Under the pieces are notes generated by a model. That model made no database searches. It was not told the DNA's origin and was given only the letters and a program-made list of their open reading frames with translations. A program made the translations under genes and the position numbers. Of a stretch of DNA of 17,182 bases, positions 1 through 7,562 are shown piece by piece; the stretch's first letter is position 1; every line of letters starts with the position of its first letter. The stretch spans positions 1 through 17,182 of the forward strand of contig CACJBM010000049.1 in the NCBI GenBank assembly GCA_902591645.1, given 5' to 3'. Source of the stretch: an uncultured Verrucomicrobiota bacterium. Lineage in GTDB: Bacteria > Verrucomicrobiota > Verrucomicrobiae > Verrucomicrobiales > DEV007.

Positions 1-2139
1 AGTAAGGCTGATCAGGAAGAAGCTCAAAATGTTTTACAAAGAAGACTAACCGGCACGGTAAGTGATGTAAACATTGCCGCAGAAGGAGATGATCGTCTTG
101 TCATTGATATCCCACATCGTGATGGAGATGCCAAACAAAACATTGATGAAAACACAATTAAACAAATCCGTGCTCAACTACAGAAATCCGCTATCCTAGA
201 GCTCTATCTTACTCATGAACAAAATGACCCGGTAACAATTGGTAAAATTGAAAGAGGAGAAGAAGTTATCCCTTTCTCAAAAATAGCAACATTTGATCAG
301 TCAGAAGAAGACAACTCTCAAGAACCAGAAAAACTTTTACTTAGGGAAGAGGTCATGATTGAAGGGAAGGATGTCACTAACGCATATGCCTTCAATGAAA
401 CTGGAAATTGGAAAATAAACATCACATTCGTTGGTGATGGAGCAGACACTCTTTCAAAAGTCAGCAAAAAGTATGCTGGTGATGGAGTCACTCAAATGGC
501 AATACTTCTTGACGGAAAAATTATTTCAGCAGCTGTATTTAATGGACACATCCCCGGAGGAAATTGTCAAATAACCGGTAACTTTACTGAGCAGGAAGCA
601 AACACATTATCGGTATCAATGCGTAATCCTTTAGGCGTAAAACCTGAAATCCTTTACGAGGAGTCATTTCCACCAACTCTTGCCAAGGAGGCCATTAATC
701 AAGGAATTCGAGCAGGCATGTGGGGACTCTTGTTAACTGCATTATTTATGGCAATTTTCTATCGTTTTGCCGGATTAATTGCTCTGATTGGCCTGAGCAT
801 AAATATCATTCTACTCTTTGGTATCCTTGCAATTTTTCAGGCTGATTTTACCCTTGCTGGAATTGCAGGAGTGATACTCACCATCGGCATTGCTATAGAT
901 GCCAACGTCCTGATCTATGAAAGGTTGAGGGAAGAAATGGCAGCAGGAAAGACAGTGGGAACTGCAGTTCAAACTGCTTACGAAAAAGCTTTCTCTGCAA
1001 TTTTTGATGCTCAGATTACTACGCTCATTACGGCCCTAGTTCTTTTATGGTTAGCAGAGGGCGCAATCCAAGGATTTGCAGTGACACTTACCATCGGAAT
1101 TATCGTATCACTCTTCTCAGCTCTTCTAGTAACTCGAGTATCCTTTAATTGGCTCAGTGCGGCAAGAAAACTAAATAAGCCTCTTAATTTCACTCCTGTA
1201 TTATCCAATAAAAAAATTAATTTCCTTGGACTATCAAAGTTCAGCCGATTCATTTCCATTGCTCTTATTGTTTTGACCATTGGAACAATTGCAACAAAAC
1301 AGAAAGGAGCACTTGGCATTGAGTTCGTTGGCGGGGATCAACTAAGGTTTAACGCACCAGAAAGCACGAGCAAGGATTCGATCAGTAAAGTGATAACAGA
1401 TACACTAGGCGAAACCAAGAAACCTCAGATTCAGGAACTGACTCCAATAGGTGGCAACAGTACAATTTTCTCCGTTCGTATTGAACCTGGTTCCGGTGAA
1501 AAAGTAAAACAAGCTATCGCAACGGCAGGCCTTGCTGAGGGACAAATTCAAAGCCAACAGATCGGTTCAGTTATTGCTGGTGAAATGGCCAAACGATCTC
1601 TTTACGCGCTCCTTGCTGGGCTTGGCGTTATTTTCCTTTATGTGACTTTCCGTTTTGAGTTTTCATTCGCAATCGGCGCTATCGCTGCCCTCATTCATGA
1701 TTTGTGTATTGTGATAGGCGTTACGGTTCTTTGTGGAAAAGAACTGAATCTAATACTAGTCGGAGCTTTTCTAACAATTGCCGGTTATTCTATTAATGAT
1801 ACTATAGTTGTTTTTGACCGTATAAGAGAAGGTCTGCGCAGCCAAAGAGGCAATGTTAAAGACATCATGAATGCCGCCATTAACGCGACACTCTCACGAA
1901 CTATCCTTACCAGTTTGACCACCCTAATCACCGTCGTATGCTTACTATCGTTTGGTGGACCAGCGCTAAATGACTTTTCTTTTGCAATCATTATAGGGGT
2001 TATTGTGGGAACCTATTCCTCAATATTTGTAGCCTCCCCTATTGTTTATTGGTGGGCAAAGAAGCAAAAAGTTAATTTACGACGTGAAATTTTGGATGCC
2101 GATCAGGATGACATTAGTTCAGCAGCAACAACAACCTAG
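1..2139 (+). CDS. secDF: Protein translocase subunit SecDF (SecD-SecF fusion), 5' end cut off by the window
   Basis: SecDF is an inner-membrane, proton-driven partner of SecYEG that helps pull preproteins across the membrane on the periplasmic side. The reading frame is open from base 1, so the first ATG in view (355) is internal. About 712 residues are visible; the missing N-terminus should hold SecD TM1 and the start of its periplasmic domain. The SecD half ends with TM segments carrying the family motif GIAIDANVLIYERLREE (near visible residues 296-312). The SecF half begins about residue 405, carries GIEFVGGDQLRF (the family's G-x-D/E-F-x-G-G signature) and ends with the proton-path motif AGYSINDTIVVFDRIREG. 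D, N and R positions conserved in both halves are present. SecD and SecF are separate genes in E. coli; fusion as one chain is well known in other bacteria. It lies 81 bp upstream of rpsU on the same strand. Confidence 0.96.
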   Translation, partial: SKADQEEAQNVLQRRLTGTVSDVNIAAEGDDRLVIDIPHRDGDAKQNIDENTIKQIRAQLQKSAILELYLTHEQNDPVTIGKIERGEEVIPFSKIATFDQSEEDNSQEPEKLLLREEVMIEGKDVTNAYAFNETGNWKINITFVGDGADTLSKVSKKYAGDGVTQMAILLDGKIISAAVFNGHIPGGNCQITGNFTEQEANTLSVSMRNPLGVKPEILYEESFPPTLAKEAINQGIRAGMWGLLLTALFMAIFYRFAGLIALIGLSINIILLFGILAIFQADFTLAGIAGVILTIGIAIDANVLIYERLREEMAAGKTVGTAVQTAYEKAFSAIFDAQITTLITALVLLWLAEGAIQGFAVTLTIGIIVSLFSALLVTRVSFNWLSAARKLNKPLNFTPVLSNKKINFLGLSKFSRFISIALIVLTIGTIATKQKGALGIEFVGGDQLRFNAPESTSKDSISKVITDTLGETKKPQIQELTPIGGNSTIFSVRIEPGSGEKVKQAIATAGLAEGQIQSQQIGSVIAGEMAKRSLYALLAGLGVIFLYVTFRFEFSFAIGAIAALIHDLCIVIGVTVLCGKELNLILVGAFLTIAGYSINDTIVVFDRIREGLRSQRGNVKDIMNAAINATLSRTILTSLTTLITVVCLLSFGGPALNDFSFAIIIGVIVGTYSSIFVASPIVYWWAKKQKVNLRREILDADQDDISSAATTT

Positions 2140-2147
2140 AACCACGC

Positions 2148-2176
2148 TTGACTGATCGGTACTTAACCGCTAAATT
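2148..2176 (+). promoter_or_regulatory. Likely sigma70-type promoter of rpsU
   Basis: TTGACT (2148-2153) and TAAATT (2171-2176) are separated by exactly 17 bp, in the 81-bp gap between secDF and rpsU. The -35 box matches consensus at 5 of 6 positions and the -10 box at 4 of 6. Transcription would start near 2183, giving a leader of about 38 nt. A small CGGT-ACTTA-ACCG dyad lies in the spacer. This is read from sequence only. Confidence 0.5.
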
Positions 2177-2220
2177 CAGCCCCCCTAAAATAGGACGATT
2201 TATTAATCAATTAAATTCAT

Positions 2221-2514
2221 ATGCCAGAAGTAGAAGTAAACAAAGGTGAATCTGTGGACCGAGCTCTCAAACGTTTAAAGAATAAACTTGAGGCTGAAGG
2301 AATCATGGATGAAATGCGCCGACTCCGTGCCTTTGAGACTCCCTTCCAGCGCTATCGACGCAAACAACGTACAGCAGCAAAAAAATCGCGCATGCGATTT
2401 AGAGCAAATCTTCAAGTATTTAAGAGAGGCAACACCAATAAGGAAGAAGAAGTTGCTCCTGAAGAAACGACCGCTGTGGCAGAAGAAACTGTCGAATCAG
2501 TTGCCACTGAATAG
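2221..2514 (+). CDS. rpsU: 30S ribosomal protein bS21 with an acidic C-terminal extension
   Basis: bS21 is a small basic protein of the 30S platform near the 3' end of 16S rRNA, important for initiation. Residues 1 to about 65 match the family: MPEVEVNKGESVDRALKRLK at the start, then an Arg/Lys-rich helical part (RRLRAFETPFQRYRRKQR). At 97 residues it is longer than the usual 55-75. Residues 73-97 form an extra tail rich in Glu, Ala, Thr and Val that ends in ESVATE, opposite in charge to the core. The ATG directly follows an AT-rich leader with no Shine-Dalgarno sequence; the nearest purine-rich stretch (aggacg) is about 25 nt upstream. It converges on the cobA-hemD gene with a 23-bp gap. Confidence 0.95.
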   Translation: MPEVEVNKGESVDRALKRLKNKLEAEGIMDEMRRLRAFETPFQRYRRKQRTAAKKSRMRFRANLQVFKRGNTNKEEEVAPEETTAVAEETVESVATE

Positions 2515-2517
2515 ACA

Positions 2518-2534
2518 TCCAAGTTGCATTTGGA
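2518..2534. terminator. Weak hairpin between converging rpsU and cobA-hemD
   Basis: TCCAA (2518-2522) and TTGGA (2530-2534) can pair around a 7-nt loop in the only non-coding bases between the two converging genes. The stem is only 5 bp and the downstream AAATTTAAT is a poor U-tract in either direction, so this is at best a weak terminator. It is recorded because nothing stronger is present at this junction. Confidence 0.2.
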
Positions 2535-2537
2535 AAT

Positions 2538-4073
2538 TTAATCTTCAGCTAGCTCGATAAAGTAATCCTCTATCGCTGAAACAAGTCCAGGAATATTCGA
2601 TTCCTTAGCTTCTATATCAACCCGCAGCCCAGCAGATTGCAAGGTCTCTGAAGTAATTGGTCCAATACTAGCAATTATTAAGTGCTCTGGAATTGGTAAA
2701 TCCATATCCAAAAAACTTTCTACAGTGCTTGAACTGGTAAAAGTGATGATGTCAGTGTCTCCAGTCCGAAACCTTTCAACCGCACCAGTGGGATCTTCTG
2801 ACTCAGATACAGTCTGATAAGCGATCGCTTCATCAACAATTGCGCCAGCTTCAACCAAACCATTAGAAATTACATCTCTGGCAACAGAAGGGCGAACCAG
2901 CAAAATAGTTTCATTCTCAACACTTTCATCCATCAGTTTCTTTAGTAAACCCTCAGCAACATATTCATCTGGAACTAGATCCACTGAAAGATGATAATGC
3001 TGAACTCTTTTTTGAGTTCCTGGGCCGATCACCGCTATCTTCGCACCTCCTATGGATCGAGCATCTTTGTAGAGTTTGAAAAACATATCAAAGAAAGCAT
3101 CTACTCCATTCGGACTAGTGAATATGATCCAAGAATATTTGTGGGCGTCCTGTACTAATTCTGCAAATTCTTTAATGTTCTCAGGAGGCTCAATTCTAAT
3201 GGTAGGCATTTCATCAACATCAGCCCCGAGACATCTCAAACGAGCACTGAGCTCTCCTGCCTGACTGCGCGTTCTAGTGACTACAATTTTTTTCCCAAAT
3301 AAAGGCCGGCCCTCAAACCAATTTAATGTTTGCCTCAGCTTGACCACTTCTCCAAAAACAGCAACCGCAGGAGCCTTAAATCCCACATCCTCAGATCTGT
3401 CGGCAATATCATCCAATTTTCCAACTAAAGTTTTCTGGTTCCCTGTCGTTGCCCAACGAATCAAAGCCACAGGAGTATCTGGTGAGGCACCACCATCAAT
3501 CATCATCTGTGTGACTTTTGCCAGTTGCCCTACACCCATCAGCATTACCTTAGTCCCCTCCGAACTTCCAATTTTAGAATAATCTAAAGCACTATCTTCC
3601 TTAGTAGGATCCTCGTGACCTGTAAAAATAGTCAATTGAGAACAATGATCCCGATGAGTCACAGGTATACCTGCATACGCTGGACCTGCGACTGATGAAC
3701 TGATTCCGGGAACAATTTCGAAAGGAACACCGGACTCATACAGCTCCTGAGCCTCTTCTCCACCTCTGCCAAATACAAATGGATCACCTCCCTTTAACCG
3801 CACAACAGTCTTTCCTTCCAATGACAACTTAACTAGCAAGTCATTCAATTCGTCCTGGGGAATGGCATGATCGGCTGCTTTCTTTCCTGCATAAATTCTC
3901 TCAGAAGTTACAGGGGCATGATTGAGGATGTCGATATTGCAAAGATAGTCATAGACAACCACATCAGCCATTTCAAGGCACTGTTTTGCTCTTAAAGTGA
4001 GAAGCCCAGGATCCCCAGGACCGGCACCGACAAGATAGCAAATTCCTTTCTTTGTTGTATCAGAATCACTCAT
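2538..4073 (-). CDS. cobA-hemD: Bifunctional uroporphyrinogen-III C-methyltransferase / uroporphyrinogen-III synthase (CobA-HemD fusion)
   Basis: Two cytoplasmic enzymes in one 511-residue chain. Residues about 10-255 are the SAM-dependent methyltransferase that makes precorrin-2 from uroporphyrinogen III, on the way to sirohaem and cobalamin. Its motifs are YLVGAGPGDPGLLTLRA (13-29), VRLKGGDPFVFGRGGEE (91-107), VPGISS and GIPVTHRD. Residues about 259-505 are uroporphyrinogen-III synthase (HemD), which cyclises hydroxymethylbilane. It opens with GKKIVVTRTRSQAGELSARL and includes WIIFTSPNGVDAFF and DIITFTSSSTVESF, the usual loosely conserved HemD signature. The two halves thus catalyse consecutive steps. 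It is the last gene of the operon: its ATG overlaps the end of hemC by 8 bp (ATGAGTGA), which suggests translational coupling. Bacterial fusions of this type are known. Confidence 0.95.
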   Translation of the reverse strand: MSDSDTTKKGICYLVGAGPGDPGLLTLRAKQCLEMADVVVYDYLCNIDILNHAPVTSERIYAGKKAADHAIPQDELNDLLVKLSLEGKTVVRLKGGDPFVFGRGGEEAQELYESGVPFEIVPGISSSVAGPAYAGIPVTHRDHCSQLTIFTGHEDPTKEDSALDYSKIGSSEGTKVMLMGVGQLAKVTQMMIDGGASPDTPVALIRWATTGNQKTLVGKLDDIADRSEDVGFKAPAVAVFGEVVKLRQTLNWFEGRPLFGKKIVVTRTRSQAGELSARLRCLGADVDEMPTIRIEPPENIKEFAELVQDAHKYSWIIFTSPNGVDAFFDMFFKLYKDARSIGGAKIAVIGPGTQKRVQHYHLSVDLVPDEYVAEGLLKKLMDESVENETILLVRPSVARDVISNGLVEAGAIVDEAIAYQTVSESEDPTGAVERFRTGDTDIITFTSSSTVESFLDMDLPIPEHLIIASIGPITSETLQSAGLRVDIEAKESNIPGLVSAIEDYFIELAED

Positions 4074-5040
4074 TATTTAATGCATCAATTCCCATTTGCT
4101 CTAACAAATCAAATGCAATCTTATTCAATTTACTTCTTTTATCTGTCCTAGTCCCAGTCTTTGGTTCCGATTCTAGTTTTTCTTCATCAAAAACTACAGC
4201 ACTTATTTCCAACTCATTATCTCCTTTCAACAAACGTGCACTGACTCCAACAGGAGTATCACAACCCGCTCCAAGTAACCGAAGAAATTCTCTCTCTACA
4301 TTAACGCAATCCTCTGTATTTTTATCGTTAATTAATTTAAGAGCATCAAGTGCAGGAGCATCAGCAAGAGTCTCTACAGCTATTGCACCCTGTCCTGCTG
4401 CAGGAATGAAATCCGAAACACTCAGTGGGAAACAATCAAGTACCTTATCATCCATATTAATTTGAGCGGTTTCAGAATGATATAAACCTAGCCGGTCCAG
4501 TCCAGCCCTTGCCAGTATAGTGGCATCACCAGCATCTCCATTGATTAGTTTTCTAAGCCTAGTGGGAACGTTACCCCTAATCTCGGAAATTATTATGTCA
4601 GGTCTTTTCCATCCAAGAATTCGAGCCCTACGAACACTGCTTGTCGCCACACAAGAGTTTTCATTAATATTCTCCAGGGAAAAGGCATCATTCTTAAAAA
4701 TTAGAAGATCCTCAACCGGTGCACGTCGTAAAACTGATGCAATACAGAAAGAAGACTCAAGCTCCGATGGCAAATCCTTTAAGCTATGTACAGCCGCGTC
4801 AATTTCACCTCTTCTCAAGGCGTCTTCTAATTCCTTAGTAAAGACACCTTTCTCCACTATGGGCCGGTGCCCTTTAGAAAAATCAGTCAGCTTCAAATCT
4901 TTATACCTGTCACCGCTCGTTTGAATAACACGCTCTTCTATTACTCCATCAAATCCATTCGCTCGCAACTCAGATGCAACAGATCGAGTTTGGAAAAGGG
5001 CTAAATCACTTCCCCTGGTACCAAGGATAATTTTATTCAT
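4066..5040 (-). CDS. hemC: Porphobilinogen deaminase (hydroxymethylbilane synthase)
   Basis: HemC joins four porphobilinogens into the linear tetrapyrrole hydroxymethylbilane, the substrate of the HemD domain encoded immediately downstream. The 324-residue length is normal. Family motifs appear in order: IILGTRGSDLALFQ at the N-terminus, VHSLKDLPSE (84-93) with the catalytic Asp (D89), TSSVRRARIL (133-142), EIRGNVPTRLRKL (153-165), and GAGCDTPVGVSA with Cys260, which carries the dipyrromethane cofactor. The start overlaps the hemA stop by four bases (ATGA), and its own end overlaps the next gene by 8 bp. No Shine-Dalgarno sequence precedes the ATG, so translation probably depends on coupling. 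Confidence 0.97.
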   Translation of the reverse strand: MNKIILGTRGSDLALFQTRSVASELRANGFDGVIEERVIQTSGDRYKDLKLTDFSKGHRPIVEKGVFTKELEDALRRGEIDAAVHSLKDLPSELESSFCIASVLRRAPVEDLLIFKNDAFSLENINENSCVATSSVRRARILGWKRPDIIISEIRGNVPTRLRKLINGDAGDATILARAGLDRLGLYHSETAQINMDDKVLDCFPLSVSDFIPAAGQGAIAVETLADAPALDALKLINDKNTEDCVNVEREFLRLLGAGCDTPVGVSARLLKGDNELEISAVVFDEEKLESEPKTGTRTDKRSKLNKIAFDLLEQMGIDALNNE

Positions 5041-6113
5041 ACTGTGGCAAGAGGATCGCTCCCTTGGTCTGGATAGTTTTGAGAGTCTCTTGAAATTATA
5101 TCTAATTCCAACTTATCAATCTCTGTGATTATTAAATTTTCACATATTATAATTTGCTCTTCACGTCTCGCGTGGGCTGATGCCGTAATTTTCTGCAAAG
5201 CGTCCATGTCGTATAGGTACACACCAGGAACACTTGCAACTTCCTCATCAACGTCTCTAGGAACTGCTATATCTATGATAAATAATGGTCGACCACGACG
5301 CTTACGAACAGCAGGTCCGATCTGATCTTTAGTTAAGAGGGCATGAGGGGAAGACGTTGCTGTGATAAGTATGTCAGCCTCATATAATCTTGTTAATCCC
5401 TGATCAAACTCGTAGGCTTTCCCACCCATTTCTTCAGCAAGAATGACCGCTTTATCGTGTGATCTACTGGAAACCACCAGCCCCTTGACTCCGCGACCGG
5501 CCAAAGTTTTAGCAACCATTTCACCCATCTGACCTGCTCCAAGAATCATTACATTACAGTCCTTCAGGTTTCCAAATATCTTCTCAGCCAAATCTACTCC
5601 AGCCGCACCCACAGACGTCGCTCCCCGAGTAATTTTTGAATTAGTCCTTACAAATTTGGCAATCTTAAATACATTCTGAAAAAGTTTATTTAAATAACGT
5701 GACGTCTGTCCTGCCAAATGAGCGGCGGCATATGACTTCTTAACCTGTCCAAGAATTTCAGTTTCCCCCAGAATCATTGAATCAAGACCACTAGCGACCC
5801 GACACAAATGCTTCATCATCTCAGATCCACGAAACTTATAAAACGGCAAGGATCCGATTTCCTCCGCTCCATATAAACAAGTAAAACATTCATCAATTTT
5901 TGAATATTTATCTGGATTGGCTACTATATAAATTTCGATTCGGTTGCACGTGGAAATAATCACCGCCTCATAAAATCCTTCCTTATCAGTAATTAAAGAA
6001 CATTTTTCAGCAAGCTTAGTCTCTGGAATGGCCATTTGTTCACGAACCGACACAGGAGCAGATTCATGATTAATGCCCACACAAAAGATCTCAGCTGAAT
6101 TCGTTTCTCCCAT
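5037..6113 (-). CDS. hemA: Glutamyl-tRNA reductase, lacking most of the C-terminal dimerisation domain
   Basis: HemA reduces glutamyl-tRNA(Glu) to glutamate-1-semialdehyde, the first committed step of C5 tetrapyrrole synthesis. The N-terminal catalytic domain has GINHESAPVSVRE and IISTCNRIEIY with the nucleophilic Cys (residue 56 from this start), followed by GLDSMILGETEILGQVKKSY. The NADPH domain has VMILGAGQMGEMVAKTL and FIIDIAVPRDVDEEV. It ends at 358 residues, against roughly 410-430 for typical members: after the spinal-helix region (YLYDMDALQKI...) only about 50 residues remain and the four-helix dimerisation domain is not recognisable. The stop overlaps the hemC start by ATGA, so a recent frameshift is unlikely. 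A TTG at 6116 is in frame one codon upstream; the ATG at 6113 is preferred. It follows the HemX-like gene by 5 bp. Confidence 0.95.
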   Translation of the reverse strand: MGETNSAEIFCVGINHESAPVSVREQMAIPETKLAEKCSLITDKEGFYEAVIISTCNRIEIYIVANPDKYSKIDECFTCLYGAEEIGSLPFYKFRGSEMMKHLCRVASGLDSMILGETEILGQVKKSYAAAHLAGQTSRYLNKLFQNVFKIAKFVRTNSKITRGATSVGAAGVDLAEKIFGNLKDCNVMILGAGQMGEMVAKTLAGRGVKGLVVSSRSHDKAVILAEEMGGKAYEFDQGLTRLYEADILITATSSPHALLTKDQIGPAVRKRRGRPLFIIDIAVPRDVDEEVASVPGVYLYDMDALQKITASAHARREEQIIICENLIITEIDKLELDIISRDSQNYPDQGSDPLATV

Positions 6114-6118
6114 CAATT

Positions 6119-6907
6119 TTATGAAATAATTAACAAACTCAAAAGTGAAACTATGAAGGCAAATACAGCAAACTGAGAAAGCCTACGTGCAACCATTCCG
6201 CGGAAAAAACCAACTAAGCAAATCACTGCATAGAGAATCCATATCGCATACAAAGGCCATAATGGATGGCTGTCTCCCTTAGGAGGGATTTTTTCTGCAG
6301 AAAAAATCCCAGCCGCCAATAATATGACCCCAAAAAACATCAGTCTAAAAACCGCTTTAGACAAATTATGCATTGGAGGAAGGTGGTAAAATAATGTCTC
6401 TAATTTTGCTGAACGTACATTTTTCTCTTGTAGCAGAAACATCAACCCCGCCACACATGCCATACCAAATGATCCATATGAAATTAGCGACACTCCGATG
6501 TGAAATTCAGTCCATGTCTCAGTCCCGCCAAGATCGGCCGCGGCTATAATTGCCAGATCCTTATCAAATGGCACTAAGGCCGCCACTATGCAGATAATAA
6601 GAACCAAAGGTGAGGTGAAGACTCCCATCAATGACAGCCTATAACTTGATCCAAAAAGAAGATAGATAATGACCATCGACCAAGACACAAAAACGAGTAT
6701 TTCCAATAAATTGGTCACTGGACATCGCCCATGAATTTGACCACGCTCTGCCAAGAACATCGATTGAAAAATCATGCCCAGAAACATGGCTAAGAAATTC
6801 CATTTGGAATTTTTATAATGCCCACTACGCAAAGAGGTAATTGCATATAAAAAGCCACCGCAGAAAAATACCGCAGCACAAACTAAAAATAAACGATCAC
6901 GATCCAT
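6119..6907 (-). CDS. CcsA/HemX-like cytochrome c assembly membrane protein
   Basis: This 262-residue integral membrane protein has about eight hydrophobic segments and resembles the HemX/CcsA (CytC_asm) family. Family-like features are GRCPVTNLLEILVFVSW (60-76), with the conserved N/E pair, and WTEFHIGVSLISYGSFG (132-148), with the conserved His. The tryptophan-rich WWD haem-handling motif, normally near the penultimate TM segments, is not intact: its place is taken by KGDSHPLWPLYAIWILYAV (210-228). That fits HemX-type proteins, which sit in hem operons and are thought to influence HemA level, better than a true CcsA haem-delivery protein. It is first in the operon, 5 bp before hemA. The ATG has no Shine-Dalgarno sequence. 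The membrane-family call is firm; the precise role is inferred from position. Confidence 0.85.
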   Translation of the reverse strand: MDRDRLFLVCAAVFFCGGFLYAITSLRSGHYKNSKWNFLAMFLGMIFQSMFLAERGQIHGRCPVTNLLEILVFVSWSMVIIYLLFGSSYRLSLMGVFTSPLVLIICIVAALVPFDKDLAIIAAADLGGTETWTEFHIGVSLISYGSFGMACVAGLMFLLQEKNVRSAKLETLFYHLPPMHNLSKAVFRLMFFGVILLAAGIFSAEKIPPKGDSHPLWPLYAIWILYAVICLVGFFRGMVARRLSQFAVFAFIVSLLSLLIIS

Positions 6908-6964
6908 TATTTGAGGGGATGTATGTTAGTCCTTGCCCAACTGCTTTGCAAAATAAGTAATTAA

Positions 6965-6994
6965 CTTATATGTGATTTCATCTATAGATTCCAA
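6965..6994 (-). promoter_or_regulatory. Possible sigma70-type promoter of the hem operon
   Basis: On the minus strand TTGGAA (6994-6989) and TATAAG (6970-6965) are 18 bp apart, with 4/6 and 5/6 matches to consensus. Transcription would start near 6958, about 50 nt before the HemX-like gene. The -10 box overlaps a 6-bp dyad, ATAAGT-AATTA-ACTTAT (6953-6969), which could be an operator. The region also serves the divergent apt gene, for which I see no equally good promoter. Confidence 0.35.
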
Positions 6995-7029
6995 CACCTA
7001 AAATTTTGTGCTATGACTCCTATACATTA

Positions 7030-7560
7030 ATGAAAAATATTGACCTAAATAAGCTAGAAAAAGCAATACGTGATGTCCCTGATTTCCCAAAACCCGGGAT
7101 CCTATTTAAAGACATAACACCCGTTCTAGCAGATGCTGAACTTTTCCAAATGAGCATCCAAGCAATGGCATCTGCTACAAATGGCGCCAGAATTGACAAA
7201 ATTGTGGGAATAGACGCTCGAGGATTTATTTTTGGTGCCGCTATAGCCAATTTACTCGGAGTTGGATTCGTACCGGTTCGAAAAGCTGGCAAATTGCCCT
7301 GGATTACAGAATCTGAATCCTATTCATTAGAATATGGTAAATCAGTAATAGAAATACATAAAGATGCAATTTCACCTGGCGAGACAGTCATCATCGTGGA
7401 TGACCTTCTAGCGACTGGCGGAACCGCTGAGGCGACCTTGAAGCTCGTTGAAAAATTAGGAGCTAACATTCATTCAGCCTGTTTTTTCATTGAACTCAGC
7501 TTTCTTAATGGAAAAGAAAAATTAGGTCACAATAAAGTTGAGTCATTGCTAGTCTACTAA
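7030..7560 (+). CDS. apt: Adenine phosphoribosyltransferase
   Basis: Apt salvages adenine: adenine plus PRPP gives AMP and pyrophosphate, in the cytoplasm. The protein has 176 residues, normal for bacterial Apt. It shows DFPKPGILFKDITPVL near the N-terminus, IDARGFIFGAAIANLLGVGF, FVPVRKAGKLPW, YSLEYGKSVIEIHKDAI, and the PRPP-binding loop IIVDDLLATGGTAEA (about residues 121-135). The frame extends upstream to a TTG at 7006, but homologues begin close to the ATG at 7030 and the extra eight residues look non-conserved, so 7030 is chosen. No Shine-Dalgarno sequence is present. It stands alone on the plus strand, diverging from the hem operon and converging on the metallophosphoesterase gene with only 2 bp between. 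Confidence 0.96.
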   Translation: MKNIDLNKLEKAIRDVPDFPKPGILFKDITPVLADAELFQMSIQAMASATNGARIDKIVGIDARGFIFGAAIANLLGVGFVPVRKAGKLPWITESESYSLEYGKSVIEIHKDAISPGETVIIVDDLLATGGTAEATLKLVEKLGANIHSACFFIELSFLNGKEKLGHNKVESLLVY

Positions 7561-7562
7561 AA

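Noticed and set aside
355..357. ATG at 355 as the start of secDF
   Set aside because: The frame is open back to base 1 and the upstream 118 codons read as SecD periplasmic sequence, so this is an internal Met in a truncated gene.
1011..1319. Minus-strand 102-codon open frame inside secDF
   Set aside because: It lies wholly antisense to conserved SecD/SecF coding sequence and shows no recognisable protein features.
2288..2560. 90-codon frame overlapping rpsU in another frame
   Set aside because: The bS21 frame has full family similarity; the overlapping frame also runs into cobA-hemD and has no start signal.
4052..4924. Plus-strand open frames of 137 and 134 codons opposite hemC
   Set aside because: Both are antisense to a gene with complete HemC motifs; their Ser/Leu-rich composition is what the reverse of such a gene gives.
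7006..7029. TTG at 7006 as the start of apt
   Set aside because: The eight extra residues do not resemble the Apt family N-terminus, whereas the ATG at 7030 does.
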